DNA from: Lenzites betulinus
Taxonomy: Eukaryota > Basidiomycota > Agaricomycetes > Polyporales > Polyporaceae
DNA length: 64,000 bases
Direction: 5' to 3'
Assembly (NCBI GenBank): GCA_022264855.1
Contig: JABYQU010000010.1
Coordinates: 1-64,000 of the forward strand
The notes under the pieces are model-generated. The model saw only the letters and a list, made by a program, of their open reading frames with translations, was not told the origin of the DNA and did not search any database. The stretch's first letter is position 1, and every line of letters starts with the position of its first letter. Shown in pieces: positions 18,883-29,377 of this stretch. The translations under genes and the position numbers were made by a program.

Positions 18883-21800
18883 TACGGTCTTTGGTGCATC
18901 ACGGTGCCTGGGCGCTGTACGGTCTCTGATGCATCATCGCTACAACAGCAGCTGGGCTTCCTTACCAGACGTTCAAGACCGTGACCTCGACACCCGTCTG
19001 GCGGTTCTGCTCGGTCTTGTCCACGATCATTTCGAGCGGCTCACAAATGCGACCAATGCTGCATGGGAGTTAGAGAAGGTGCGAGCGGGTCTATACGGCT
19101 TCGGTGCGGTGTCGGATAGTGGGCCCGTTATCTACGATCCAAGTGAGCGTGACCGTTCCCGGGCTTTGACAAATGACCAGTGACACTGATCATGCAATCT
19201 ACAGGGAGATATTTCCGCTCACGCGCCAACTTGGAGCCGTTCGTTGTTGCCGCCCTGATCATGACTACAATTCTTCACGCCCTCCACGGTGTTAGCCGGA
19301 ACGATTCCCACTACGTCCTGGCCACTATCCGAGTTCTCCTCTATGGAGCCTTCGCGTTTTGTCGAACACCGTCCTCCGCGCCGATGACAGAAGCTCAACA
19401 AGCTGTCTTGGCATCTGTTCCTAAAGACGTCCGCACCGCCCTGAAACGACTGCACATCGAACCCGAGATCCTTCGCTACGCTTGCTGTCCGCGATGTTTC
19501 AAGACGTTCAAGCCTGATCCCCAGTGCCCGGACGATCCCTACCCACACTTCTGCGATTTCGTCGAGACGGACAAGGCTGTATGTGGAACACCTCTCGTTA
19601 TTCGCAAGGAGCTACAACCATTACGGCGAGGCGACCAATCTCCACGTGTGGTATACGTGGCCGCGAAACCTTACCCATACCGAACCTTCGCGTCTTGGCT
19701 CGCCGCGCTGTTTTCGCGGCCTCAACTCGAACAGATCCTCGTCTCGTCGTGGGAGCGCTCTACGCCTACGTGCGCTCCCAATCGATGTGGTGATATCTTC
19801 CACTCGCCCGAGATTAGGCGCTTTCGAGGCCCAAATGGCAAGCTATTCTCATCTCAAGACCCGGGCAGCGCAAACTTAGTCTTCAGCCTTTTCGTCGACT
19901 GGTTCAATCCCTACGGCAACAAGAAAGCAGGCAAGTCGCATTCCGTGGGCGGAATCTACCTGGTCTGCTTGAACTTCCCCCCCGAGCTTCGCTACCGCCC
20001 TGAAAACATGTATCTCGCTGCCATCATTCCTGGTCCCAAGGAGCCGTCCCTTCACCAGTTGAATCACCTTCTACGCCCCCTCGTCGACGAGCTTGAAACT
20101 TTCTGGACGCGAGGCCTCTTCCTCAAGCGGACTGCTTTGCGCTTTGTGGGGCTGTTGCTTCGCATTGCTATGATACCCCTGATCTGCGACCTACCTGCTC
20201 TCCGTAAGGTGGCCGGCTTTGCTGGGCATTCGTCGAAACACTTCTGCTCGTTCTGTCGGCTTCGAAAGCATCAAATCTCCGACCTCCATCGTCCTTGGCC
20301 TACACGTACAGCGGAACAACACCGACAACTTGCCGAGTCATGGCGTGATGCTTCAACGGAGGCAGAGCGTGATGATATCTTCGAAGAGCACGGTCTTCGC
20401 TGGTCCGAGCTTCTACGACTACCGTACTGGGACCCGACCCGGTTCCCTGTCGTCGATGCTATGCATTGTCTGTTCTTGGGCGACCTTCGCCATCATTGCC
20501 GAGATGTATGGGGTATTGACGTCAAGGACCACGCGGGTTCCAAGAAAATGGCCCCTCACACCCCCGAGGAGCAGACACTTTGGCTTGCCAGGGTTGTTGC
20601 TGGTCTCAAGAAAGGGTCCCGTTTGGCGTTGTCGGGTATCCGCAAGGGCTACATCACAGCAGTGGCACATGTGAACGACATATCTCCCAGCACAAGCATG
20701 ACGAAGAAGCATTACATAGAGGCCTTATTAGAATGGGTGAGTTCGAGTCTTGTCTCATTACGCCAACCACTTATACCATATAGGTCAAATCGAACCCGGT
20801 AGAGACCTTAGTCCTGCCGCCAGTTCTTCAAGAAGACACCACAGACTTTCACGTCGCCGACGGGCCACACGACATCTCGAAATTCCGCGTCTTGACACAA
20901 GAGGTCATAGACGTCATCCGATCCGACATTCGGAACACCATTCTCCCTTCCTGGATGCAACCACCCCCAAAGAACTTCGGCAGCGCCTCGCACGGGAAAC
21001 TCAAAGCAGACGAGTGGCGGACGGTATGCACGGTCAATCTGGTTATCACATTGGTGCGGCTATGGGGTATCGTCTCTGCAGCCCAGCGCGAGCATTTGCT
21101 CCTGGCCAACTTCGTACATCTCGTCACTGCTGTTGACCTTGCAACTCGTTGTACGATGGATGAGGAACGCGCTCGCGCGTTTGACAGCCACATGTTTGAG
21201 TATTTGCGTGGCTTGCGCGAACTCTTCAGCCACGAATTCGTCCCCAACCACCACCTTTCGCTACATTTGACCGCTTGTTTGCTCATGTTCGGACCAGTAC
21301 ATGGATGGTGGGGATACCCCTTCGAGAGGTTCAACGGGTTGCTTGGCTCTCTGAACATCAACAATGTCTCCGGTGCGTGCAGTGTCAATGTTATCCATTC
21401 GCTTGCTGATCTGATGTCACAACATAGAGGACATACCCCTCACTTTCATGCGCAGCTTCTACTCGGGTGCTGAGTTGCGATGGCTCATGGCGTCTACGTC
21501 GTGGCCCGCCGATCAAGCATATCAGGAGATGATGAACGCCTTCTATTCGAGTTTCAAAGATGGCGTGCACGGAACGCGAGCGAGCGATATGCTTTCTTTT
21601 GAAGGGTCGAAGACCGACGCTCCGAGCACTGTGCCCCCTTCCAAGGAAACCGTACTGCATCGGCCGCACTACGACGCTTTGTTGCGCACCATGCCGGCAT
21701 CCTTCTCATCGTTCTATGGCGACGTCGAGGATTCACGGCCCAAGCTTTCGCCCTACGTACACCACGTCGGAAAGCTGTCCATCCGAGGGTTGAACTACGC

Positions 21801-22205
21801 AACACGCGCCCACGCGTCGAGAGATTCGTATATTCTCTTCAGGTCACCCGAAAGCCAATCACTTCGCGCTGGGCAGATACGTTCGATCTTCGTCCATACT
21901 CGTCTCGAGGACGGCCAACACACCCAATCGAGTTTCCTGGTCCTCAACGCCTTCCAGGAGCTAAGCGCCGAGGACGCATTGAAAGACCCCTTCAGGAGTT
22001 TTCCGGACTTGCAAACCCGCCTCTGCTATAACAAGACGGGCGACCAGTTTGTTATTGCGTCCGATGAAGTTGTATGCCACTTTGCTGCACTGACGTACTC
22101 ACCAGAAGACATTGGCCGCAACTGTATTGTCTGCAGGCCGCTTGACAGAGTACGTTGCAACTTTCATTGCCTGCTTTACGTATTGATTTGGCTACACAGG
22201 AGTGA
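18839..22205 (+). CDS. Plavaka/Tnp2-like (CACTA, CMC superfamily) transposase, copy 1
   Basis: Exons that close in phase: up to 19142, 19205-20736, 20784-21372, 21428-22149, 22200-22205 (stop TGA). The catalytic region reads LVFSLFVDWFNPYGNKKAGK, where the D of VDWFNPYGN matches the first acidic residue of Tnp2-type DDE transposases. ICDLPALRKVAGFAGHSSKH with the following CSFC gives the second aspartate and the zinc knuckle, and VVDAMHCLFLGDL matches the DxMH motif. The C-terminal third, from GKLKADEWRTVCTVNLV on, includes NHHLSLHLTACLLMFGPVHG. All four introns fall at the same residues as in copy 2 (36849-41017). The N-terminus is short: an in-frame TAA lies just before ATG 18839, and the first 35 residues differ from copy 2, so the 5' end is probably truncated or replaced. 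From DLDTRLAVLLGLVHDHFERL on, it aligns. No internal stop was seen. Confidence 0.85.
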
Positions 22206-22995
22206 CATGTAATGCAACCATTGTGGAGGGTAAATGTCGGCCCTCGAGTTGCGTCGAGTTGCGTCGAGTCGCGACGAGTCGCGTCGACACGTGATAGTTC
22301 ACCACTGCTACCAGCTGCAGCTGCTACCACCATACGGCGCCGCGACACCTCACCCACCGGCAACGCCCCATTGCGACACTTGCCAAGCGCCGTGCCGCAA
22401 GGCTTCACCCACCCGCGACGCGTGACCACGGTCGGCGCTTGGCCGCCCATAGCGAGGCGCCGCGACGCCTCACCCACGACGCCCACCGTCGCGACGCCTC
22501 ACCCACGACGCCCACCGTTGCGATGCTTGACCCCCACGCCGCGACGCTTGGCCCACCCGCGACGCCCTGCTGTGACGTCTACCGTGATGCTTGACCACGG
22601 TCGGCGCTTCACCTACTGCGACGCGCCGCGACGCCTCACCCACCCACGACGCCCCCCACTGCAACGCTTGACCCCACCCACCCACGACGCCCCGCACCGC
22701 AACGCTTGACCCCACCCACCCGTGACCCCTCACCCACCCGCGACGCTTGACCACGGTCGGCGCTTTACCTACTGCGACGCGCCGCGACGCCTCACCCACT
22801 CACGACGCCCCGCACCGCAACGCTTGACCCCACCCACCCGTGACTCCTCACCCACTCGCGACTCCTCACCCACCCGCAACGCCTCACTCACCTGCAACGC
22901 CCCGCGGCGACGCTTGACCTCCGCGCTGCAACGCCTCACCTACCGCTGCGACGCGGCCCCCGCGCGACGCTCCACCCCCGCACTGCGTGTCACTT
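22206..22995. repeat. Degenerate GC-rich minisatellite
   Basis: CGACGCCTCACCCACCC, CGACGCTTGACC and CACGGTCGGCGCTT blocks recur throughout, roughly every 15-45 bases, with a larger duplication (TGACCACGGTCGGCGCTT at about 22424, 22593 and 22749). It begins with short GAGTTGCGTC repeats at 22250. No gene is supported; overlapping Pro/Arg/Thr-rich frames are by-products. Confidence 0.8.
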
Positions 22996-23194
22996 CCCCA
23001 CTGCGCGTCATGTCGTCTCGCCGCGTCGAGTCGTGTGCGTCGCTCCTCGGGCCTCCGTACAATACTACTACATACGCTTCGCCACTGCGCGACGCCTCAC
23101 TACTACGCCCCGCAACCACCCGCGCCACGAACCTGCGCCGCGCCATGTCGCTACGCATCGCGCCGTTCTACTCCTTTCACGACCAGCGACAGTT

Positions 23195-23650
23195 TACATT
23201 TACCCGACCTGGAAAAGCTACTTATATGGCACATTTTCCTACAGAGGAAATGCACGTGATGATGTAAACTTTCCCGTCAAGGAAAACGCCTGTGAATAGC
23301 TGCATTTCTTGGACATATTCGGCCGGAGGAACCGCACCGTGGAGGGCAAATATTCCATGCGTGGAAAAACCAGCATATAGTTTTGATTTAATTGATGGGT
23401 AAATGCGGGGGAAAAGCGCAGAACAGTTTACCCTTCACGGTACTTTCCGGAGCACAAAAGTCCTATGACATGCAAGCCTTTCCCGGACCTTTCTCTGATC
23501 TGGAAAAGAGCGATAGTTCTGTTGCGGGAAATGGTCAGGAAATAAACTAAATAGTCTACCTTTTAAGGAACGAGAAAGTCTCTGCGGCACTCCCAGGAAA
23601 GGTTGTCCCTAGCGGGACTTTCTCACGCCTTTCCCGACTCGCGGTATGCC
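23195..23650. repeat. GGAAA/TTTCC motif cluster
   Basis: At least 18 copies of GGAAA or TTTCC occur in about 450 bases, many as close inverted pairs such as TTTTCCTACAGAGGAAA and CTTTCCCGTCAAGGAAA. The stretch lies 1 kb downstream of transposase copy 1 and is AT-richer than its neighbours. It could be a subterminal repeat region of a DNA transposon, but no terminal repeat was identified. Confidence 0.45.
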
Positions 23651-23838
23651 GCCTTGCCCATAATGCTTGTAGCACACTCATAGGACTGTTGGCAGAAGGA
23701 GCAGATAAGAGTCATAGTGCAGATAGTGAAGCTGGAGCTGATGTTGAAGCTGAAAAGAGCAGAGTGTGGTGGTGGTTGAAGTTCAAGTTGTAATCAAAAC
23801 TTCATCAGATAACAATCAGTCCATTTTAGGAAATTGGT

Positions 23839-24276
23839 CATGTGACCTTGGTCTGCCAGACCTGGGTCACATGATCTCTCACCACTTATCTTGCTGCTTT
23901 ACATCTTGGGCTCACCCATATAATAATCTATTAGTATAGCATTGTAGTCCTTTATGATGAGCACTTGTAGCACTTGTTCAAATTTGAATATGACCTCTAG
24001 TTGCGGAGTTTTTTGGATTACAAGTATAGACCAGTCAATAATCTGCATTATAATATATATCACTGTGTGTGACTAAATGCCGTGACCCTCTTTGACTGCC
24101 AGTCAAAGCCAGTCACAGATGTAACAGGTTTGTGACCCTCTTTGGCTGCCAGTCAAAGACGGTCACAGATGTAACAGGTTTGTGACTTGCTTTGACTGGC
24201 AGTCAAAGAAGGTCACGTCACATCCCAATCAGGCAAAAAGTCAGGTGACCCAGGTCTGGCAGACCAAGGTCACATG
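23839..24276. mobile_element. 438-bp inverted-repeat element built of hairpins (MITE-like)
   Basis: Two perfect 32-bp inverted copies bound the element: 23839-23870 (starts CATGTGACCTTGGTCTGCCA) and 24245-24276 (ends GACCAAGGTCACATG). Each end is itself a near-palindrome around CTGCCAG. Inside, three hairpins start at 24082, 24132 and 24182, exactly 50 bp apart. Their arms are GTGACCCTCTTTGACTG and CAGTCAAAG followed by GGTCAC-like ends, and the linker is AGATGTAACAGGTTT. Outer and inner hairpins share GTGACC, a CTGCCAG centre and GGTCAC. No coding capacity is present, as in non-autonomous elements. I see no clear target duplication. Confidence 0.7.
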
Positions 24277-24616
24277 CTTTATATCCTTATTAGGACACAT
24301 ATTGATGACTGTCGCATTTTTTGACTAGCACAGCCACATGACAATCCCAAAACGTCGGCCTATTAGATCTGTACTAGTAGCACTTTGTTATGTACTAATA
24401 GCCCTACTAGTCATTGAGATAAGTGAGTATTAAAGAAAGGGGGGGGCGTTTCTGTAACTTGGGCCGTCAGTGAAGGTCACCGATTCACTCCGGAAAAGTT
24501 GTGGCCTGTAGCCAGAGCTTATCTGAGTCTATATCACCTACTTACATGCTCCCAGACTTGGTGGTTGTGGAGCAATGCCCTTGCATCCGCTGAAAAAGTC
24601 GAAATTTGGAGGTGTG

Positions 24617-24941
24617 CACGGATGCAAGCGCGTTGTGGGACGGGGAAACATCGCACAGCCATGAGACCTACATTTCTGGGTAGCCCTGATGCAAGGCTAC
24701 AATCTAAGGCCTTGGATCCAAGGAGTTGTCCAGGTGGTTGTGGAGAAACAGCCTTGCATCCGTGGGACAGGGGGTATCCAAACGCTTGCATCTGACGGAT
24801 GCAACGGCATTGCGGCACGGGGAAAGCAGCGACAAACATGAAACCAAGTGCATCTTGTAGCCCTAAAGGAGGGCTACGATCCCTGATTGTCATCCCTAAG
24901 ATTGCCCTAGCCATTGTCCCAAAAACGCGCTTGCATCCGTG
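24617..24941. mobile_element. 325-bp inverted-repeat element with TGCATCC motifs
   Basis: CACGGATGCAAGCGCGTT (24617-24634) and its exact reverse complement AACGCGCTTGCATCCGTG (24924-24941) bound the stretch. Inside and just beyond, CTTGCATCCG or its complement recurs (24585, 24756, 24790, 24932-24960), and a block of about 200 bp is duplicated in degenerate form: GGTGGTTGTGGAG at 24560 and 24732, and ACGGGGAAA at 24642 and 24817. No gene. A small non-autonomous element is the simplest reading. Confidence 0.5.
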
Positions 24942-25245
24942 CTTGCATCCGCTTGCATCCACTTTTACAATTGTAAAAGCCGGGTTATATGGATAGGGCT
25001 TGGCATTGTTCGGAGTTGATGGGTGTGTGAACAGAGTGTAAGAATAGATCGTGCACACAATGGTACAAAGAGAACCTTGCTCAACAGCCGCAGCTCCATT
25101 TTTATACCAACATACACGTGCTTGCACTGCATATCCTTATGTAAAGACTTATGTAAAGACATGTCAAAACACAGCAGGTCCATTGCCATATCTGAACACC
25201 TGTGACGTCATACCATTCCCGCTCTCCATATCTCCCCTGGGACGC

Positions 25246-25385
25246 GTCTCTCCATCGGCATTGCCGATGGTGGGACACCATCACGTCCACGTATGATGCT
25301 GTCCCAGCATCGGCAATGCCGTTGGAGAGACTCCATACCCACCCTTAACCGCCCGTCTCTCCATCGGCAATGCCGATGGAGAGAC
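25246..25385. repeat. Three 31-bp palindromes centred on CGGCAATGCCG
   Basis: Copies at about 25246-25278, 25301-25331 and 25355-25385. The last is perfect apart from its central base: left half GTCTCTCCATCGGCA, right half TGCCGATGGAGAGAC. Spacing is 54-55 bp. Linkers are not obviously repeated. GTCTC/GAGAC ends recall the GTGTCTC/GAGACAC ends of ladder 1, but the centres differ. Confidence 0.85.
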
Positions 25386-25554
25386 ACCCCCAGCACTTGC
25401 TATAACACACATTCCCCCATATATCCCATCATGTTTTTGGCCCTCTTTTCCCCGTTTCTATCCTGCCCCTGCCTTAACCTCTGCTTTAACCCCCAGTTTG
25501 GCCAAATCCTACCCCGACCCTGCCCTAACCCCCACCAGGGTTACAAAAAGAGAC

Positions 25555-25870
25555 ATTTATACGACGCGCCCCACAACATTCCCTTGAGCCCTTCGCACGC
25601 CGCACACAACGCTGCGCTGACGCCCTCCTGCCGCCCTCACGAGCCCCTTTGGACACCCCGTAGGACGCGCCCCGCGACATCCCCTGCGTGCCCCTCAAAC
25701 GCCGCACACAACACTGCGTTCTACCATGCCCTCCTGCAGCCCTCACGAGCCCTTTCGGACGCCGTGTACGACGCGCCCTGCGATATTGCCCGAGCCCATT
25801 GGATGTCATGTATGAACCGCTTGCGGATATACCGCGTAGAACCCCGCGCGCGACGCCCTCCTACCGCCCT
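25555..25870. repeat. Minisatellite, about 105-bp unit, three degenerate copies
   Basis: Blocks ACGACGCGCCCC, AACGCCGCACACAAC, GCCCTCCTGC and CCCTCACGAGCCC recur in the same order at about 25560, 25665 and 25765. It precedes the orphan exon at 26008. No gene is supported inside. Confidence 0.6.
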
Positions 25871-26007
25871 CGTGGGGCGCTGCGAACGTCGTATATGCAT
25901 CTTACAATGCCGTGCTCATTTATGTGCACATCTTCAATGTTATTCCGAGTCCCATTTTATAATGTGTGTTTGCCAGTGCTGTTCAATTACTGACGTCGTC
26001 TTTACAG

Positions 26008-26140
26008 GATCAATGCAAAGGCCCCACAACAGACCCGCAAAGACCAGTCCTCGTTGTCGAAGGAGGCTATGAGCCGTGCTGTATTAGCTTACCAGCGCCG
26101 CCGAAAGGAGGAGGGCCAGGCACTCCAGCAAGCCGACTAG
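26008..26140 (+). CDS. Orphan 3'-terminal exon, unrecognised protein
   Basis: After an acceptor TTTACAG, one frame runs 43 residues to a TAG: INAKAPQQTRKDQSSLSKEA then MSRAVLAYQRRRKEEGQALQ. The strongly charged, helix-like composition and clean acceptor argue for a real last exon. Upstream sequence is minisatellite, with no partner exon visible, so it may be the preserved tail of a gene whose 5' part was lost or replaced. Confidence 0.3.
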
Positions 26141-26530
26141 TCTAGTCTAGTAGTAGTACTAACGGAAGTAATCACCATCGCAAGTGTGCATATATTAGAT
26201 TTGTATATGCCCCATTATAGACATAAGCTTGATTTGGTCGTAAAGTGTACCCCCGGTATGCCTGCCGAAATAATGTGCGCATCTTCCATGTTAAAATATA
26301 GGGCAATGGTGAAGGCACTCACTGCTACATTGCAGCACATTGTACAATTGTGTCACAGCCTCTGCTAAGACATACAATAAAATAGGGTAGTCGCAATCAT
26401 GCAATGATAACAATGTTGTGCCCATTGCACTTTATTGCATCCCCAGAAGTTCCTGATGATGGGGTAACGGCGGCTACATAGGATACAGAGGCCGACATAG
26501 CTATCCGCTTTTTTCCTGATGTTGATGCCG
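26141..26530. other. AT-rich spacer, no gene seen
   Basis: Some 390 bases between the orphan exon and the truncated minus-strand gene. It contains AT-rich DNA and a short CTAGTCTAGTAGTAGTAC repeat at about 26139-26160. Confidence 0.3.
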
Positions 26531-26917
26531 TCACAGCGGAGCTGGAAGGCTGAGCCAAACCAGGTGGGAGATTAACCTCAAGTCTGTCTTTCCAGGGACG
26601 CCCGCCGCGGGCACGAGCAGCGCGCCGAGCTTGAGCTGCAGCGCGAGGAGGTAGAGCCTGAGGAAGACGGCGAGGGAGGAGAGCGGGGGGATGGTGGAGG
26701 AGCGGAGGCGCTCGAGCTGGAGGTCGGACTCGTCCTCTGGGTCGTCGTCGTCGCTCGAGAAGCCGAAGGAGGTGCTCGCGGGGGTGGTCTCGTCGACGTC
26801 AGGGACGAGGATGAGCGCGGCGGAGGAGTCGAAGCCGTTTATAGGGGAGCGGCAGCCTGAGGCGAAGGAGTCTGCGCTCGTGGAGGAGCGCGGGCTGCCA
26901 GGAGGAGAGCTGGTCAT
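26531..26917 (-). CDS. Probable 5' fragment of a membrane-protein gene
   Basis: ATG 26917 opens a 128-residue frame. It begins with a Ser/Pro-rich disordered segment (MTSSPPGSPRSSTSADSFAS), has an acidic part (SSDDDDPEDESDLQLERLRS) and then a hydrophobic segment, PLSSLAVFLRLYLLALQLKL and GALLVPAAGV, that could be the first membrane helix. The frame then reads about 20 less convincing residues to a TGA. The layout, with a disordered cytosolic tail leading into a membrane segment, suggests the N-terminus of a larger fungal membrane protein cut short by the repeats downstream. The family is not recognised. Confidence 0.35.
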   Translation of the reverse strand: MTSSPPGSPRSSTSADSFASGCRSPINGFDSSAALILVPDVDETTPASTSFGFSSDDDDPEDESDLQLERLRSSTIPPLSSLAVFLRLYLLALQLKLGALLVPAAGVPGKTDLRLISHLVWLSLPAPL

Positions 26918-27257
26918 GACGAGAGACAGATGGGTGCTACGAGGTCATCGACCCAAGGCAGCGCGGCGCGCGTGCGAAGGAATCAGCACGAAACGACACA
27001 CCACCCGCGCGAGCAAGGTGCTGTACACTCCAGTAGCAGGCGCAACTGCAGGAGTTTTCGGTCTTGCGGTATATCACCCCCTACCGCGCTAGATAGGCCT
27101 CTCACGCAGTGACTATCCACACGCAGTTCATCCTTAGCATCCGCGTGTACAATCGACGTTTCAAAACGTGCTCAGTCGGGGCCATATAATACATGTTGCT
27201 TGCAGATATCATCCAAGCATCTTCTCATCTGTTCTCACTTTGACCCTCCGCCCCGCA

Positions 27258-28880
27258 CTAGAATAAGAGAGATGCCGCCATGTCCAAATTCCCCCCAGCC
27301 GCGTCCAGAGCCCCAATGGCCGCTTCTCTTGACGCACCGAGGCCCATGAGCATCTCGACAGATGCTTCCGGGTGCCGACTGGGTGCACGCCCCGGAGTAG
27401 GCTGACTGCCTGGTGCGCCGCGCCCTCTCCCTGCCCCAGCAGGAGCTGGGGCCGATCCAAGAGTGTGTCCGCTGCCCGGGAATGGGACCGGCGGAGGCGC
27501 GCCCGCGTTTTGCGAGCCCGACGCGCCGGGTGCGCCCACACCCGCTGCAGACGAGCCCGACGGGCCTGCTTCGGCCTCCTGGCCGGAGTTCATATTGCGT
27601 GCCTTCTCCGGAAGCTCGTGCTCGGCGAGGAAGCGGACCTCGCGGCCCTGGATGCGGAGGACGTTCTTCTCGAGGTCAATGCACGCCTGATGTGCCTTGA
27701 GCATGTCGAGGCCAAAGAGCAGGTCGACGTCGCGGCCCTCCATGATCGTGAACGAGCAGGGGAGGAAGAGGTCGGCCAGCTTCAGCTGTGCAGAGTGCAC
27801 GCGACCAAGAATCGTTGCGGTACCGACACCGCGCGCGATACCTGCAAAGCGGCGATCGACAAGCCGCATGATTCTTTACAATAAAATCAACACATGTACG
27901 GCGCGGACAAGGGAGTCGTGGCTTACCCGCAAGCTTCTGCGCACTCAGGGCTCACTGCATGCCAATGAGCGAGGGGGTTTGGTCGGACACGAGGGAGATA
28001 GACGTACTGATCGTTGACTGGGCCCCACTGTCCACAAACGCCTTCACCGGCTGTCCGTTGACCTCCACCGGAATGCTAGATCGGGTATTAAGAAACGAAC
28101 CCGACAGAGAGCACGGAGACTTACTAGAGCATTGTCACACGTCCGAAGACCTCCGGCGAGTACTCAAGCGCGTGCTCGAGGTTTTCGAGGACGGCCTGCT
28201 GTTGAATAGCTTCCTCTATCCGGCGCTGCGCCTCGATGTCGAACGGGTCGGCTTCGAGGAGGGAGCGTTCGCGCTCGGCCTCTACCTGCCGGGCGTGCGT
28301 TTGGCGAAGGAGCTCCGCGAAACGGGCCGGGTTATTTTGTGCAGCGTGTACGATCTCCGGGTTTGTCTGACGATGCGAGCGGTCAGTACGAACAGGAGAA
28401 CCGCATCCGAAAGGAAAGACGCACTGCACGGAGCTGCGCCAGAAGCGCGGGGTCTCCGAGGAGCTGCAGGCGCATCATCTCCGCATCTTGTTCAACGGAT
28501 CTGTGTGCTCATGCATAAGTTACGCAGTCGTTTTTTGAAAGTGTTTCGCGGCATCGACATACCTGCCTGCTACGCTGACTTTTTTCCGAAGCAAAAGCAT
28601 GGCATGGTCTCCGACACCGCACTCGCGCATGGTTGCTTTCGGGTTACTCAAGTCGCGTCCCTCGTGCGAGAGACTCTGTTCTGCTACCGGTATACCCGAC
28701 TGCACAATTCAGCGAAGCTGAGGCGATCCCCCCTCTGCGCGGGGTACACCCGCAGAGGGTGGGGGAGTGAGAAAGACATACCTCGGCCTCCAATAGCGCC
28801 ATAACGTTCTCGAGCTCCATGTTAGGATCGATCTCGACGACAAACGATTGGCCAAGCTCAGTAACAAAAGTGAGCTCCAT
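27258..28880 (-). CDS. ddi1: Ddi1-type ubiquitin shuttle protein with retroviral-like aspartyl protease domain
   Basis: Seven exons close in phase: 28880-28782, 28699-28563, 28500-28425, 28366-28125, 28075-28008, 27954-27927, 27873-27258, giving 421 residues. Residues 1-75 form a ubiquitin-like domain (MELTFVTELGQSFVVEI to MRECGVGDHAMLLLRKK). A helical middle part follows (LQLLGDPALLAQLRA, TNPEIVHAAQNNPARFAELL). The protease-like domain begins at MLYIPVEVNGQPVKAFVDSG; the active-site triad is D-S-G in FVDSGAQSTI, as in eukaryotic Ddi1, and CGIMRLVDRRFAGIARGVG and FTIMEGRDVDLLFGLDMLKA are family signatures. A Gly/Ala/Pro-rich linker leads to a C-terminal UBA domain (EASVEMLMGLGASREAAIGA). The full UBL-protease-UBA design is known to deliver or cleave heavily ubiquitinated proteins at the proteasome. 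The gene looks intact and is upstream-adjacent to atg29 on the same strand. Confidence 0.95.
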
Positions 28881-29377
28881 GATTGCTCGTTTCTGTGGCC
28901 GTTTTGAAGAGGGAATACGAGTAGCGGGAAGCGGGCGACGGCAGATCAGGCGGGCCCAGACGATGCGGAACGGATCTCACGGTCAAAGTGCGAGAAAGCA
29001 AGCGTATGAAAACAGCGAGATATCGATGAGAGGCTAGAAGTAAGTTGAGAGCAGCGCGGAGGATGTAGCGAGTGGGTCGAGTGGGAGTGGGAGAGAAAGA
29101 GGCGGGGACGCGCACAGGCTTATACTGTTATGGTGGCGCGCGTGCGTGGGCTTGCGTACGCCCTCTCGCGCTCTCCGCTTTGTCAGTCCCCGACTTTCTT
29201 CAAATCCGCGCGGCGACAAAATATAAACCAAGTAGAATCATCCAGAACACGCGCGAACGCGTAGGACAGGATTGCGCTCTGCGCGCGGTCGTATAAAAGT
29301 ACAGGATATACAAGCGCGCGAGACCTCGCGCGCCCCCGCTCTCTAGCCCCCTCCGTCGTCTACTACCACCTGCGCGG
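28881..29377 (-). promoter_or_regulatory. Spacer between atg29 and ddi1, presumed ddi1 promoter
   Basis: About 500 bases between the atg29 stop and the ddi1 start. It is moderately GC-rich with pyrimidine-rich tracts on the coding strand; a TATATTTT-like stretch (minus strand) lies near 29220 and a TATAAAA-like element on the plus strand near 29293. No ORF of note. The promoter role is inferred from position. Confidence 0.35.

Noticed and set aside
22212..23299. Pro/Arg/Thr-rich plus-strand frames after transposase copy 1
   Set aside because: They are readings of the degenerate CGACGCCTCACC minisatellite and change character at every repeat.
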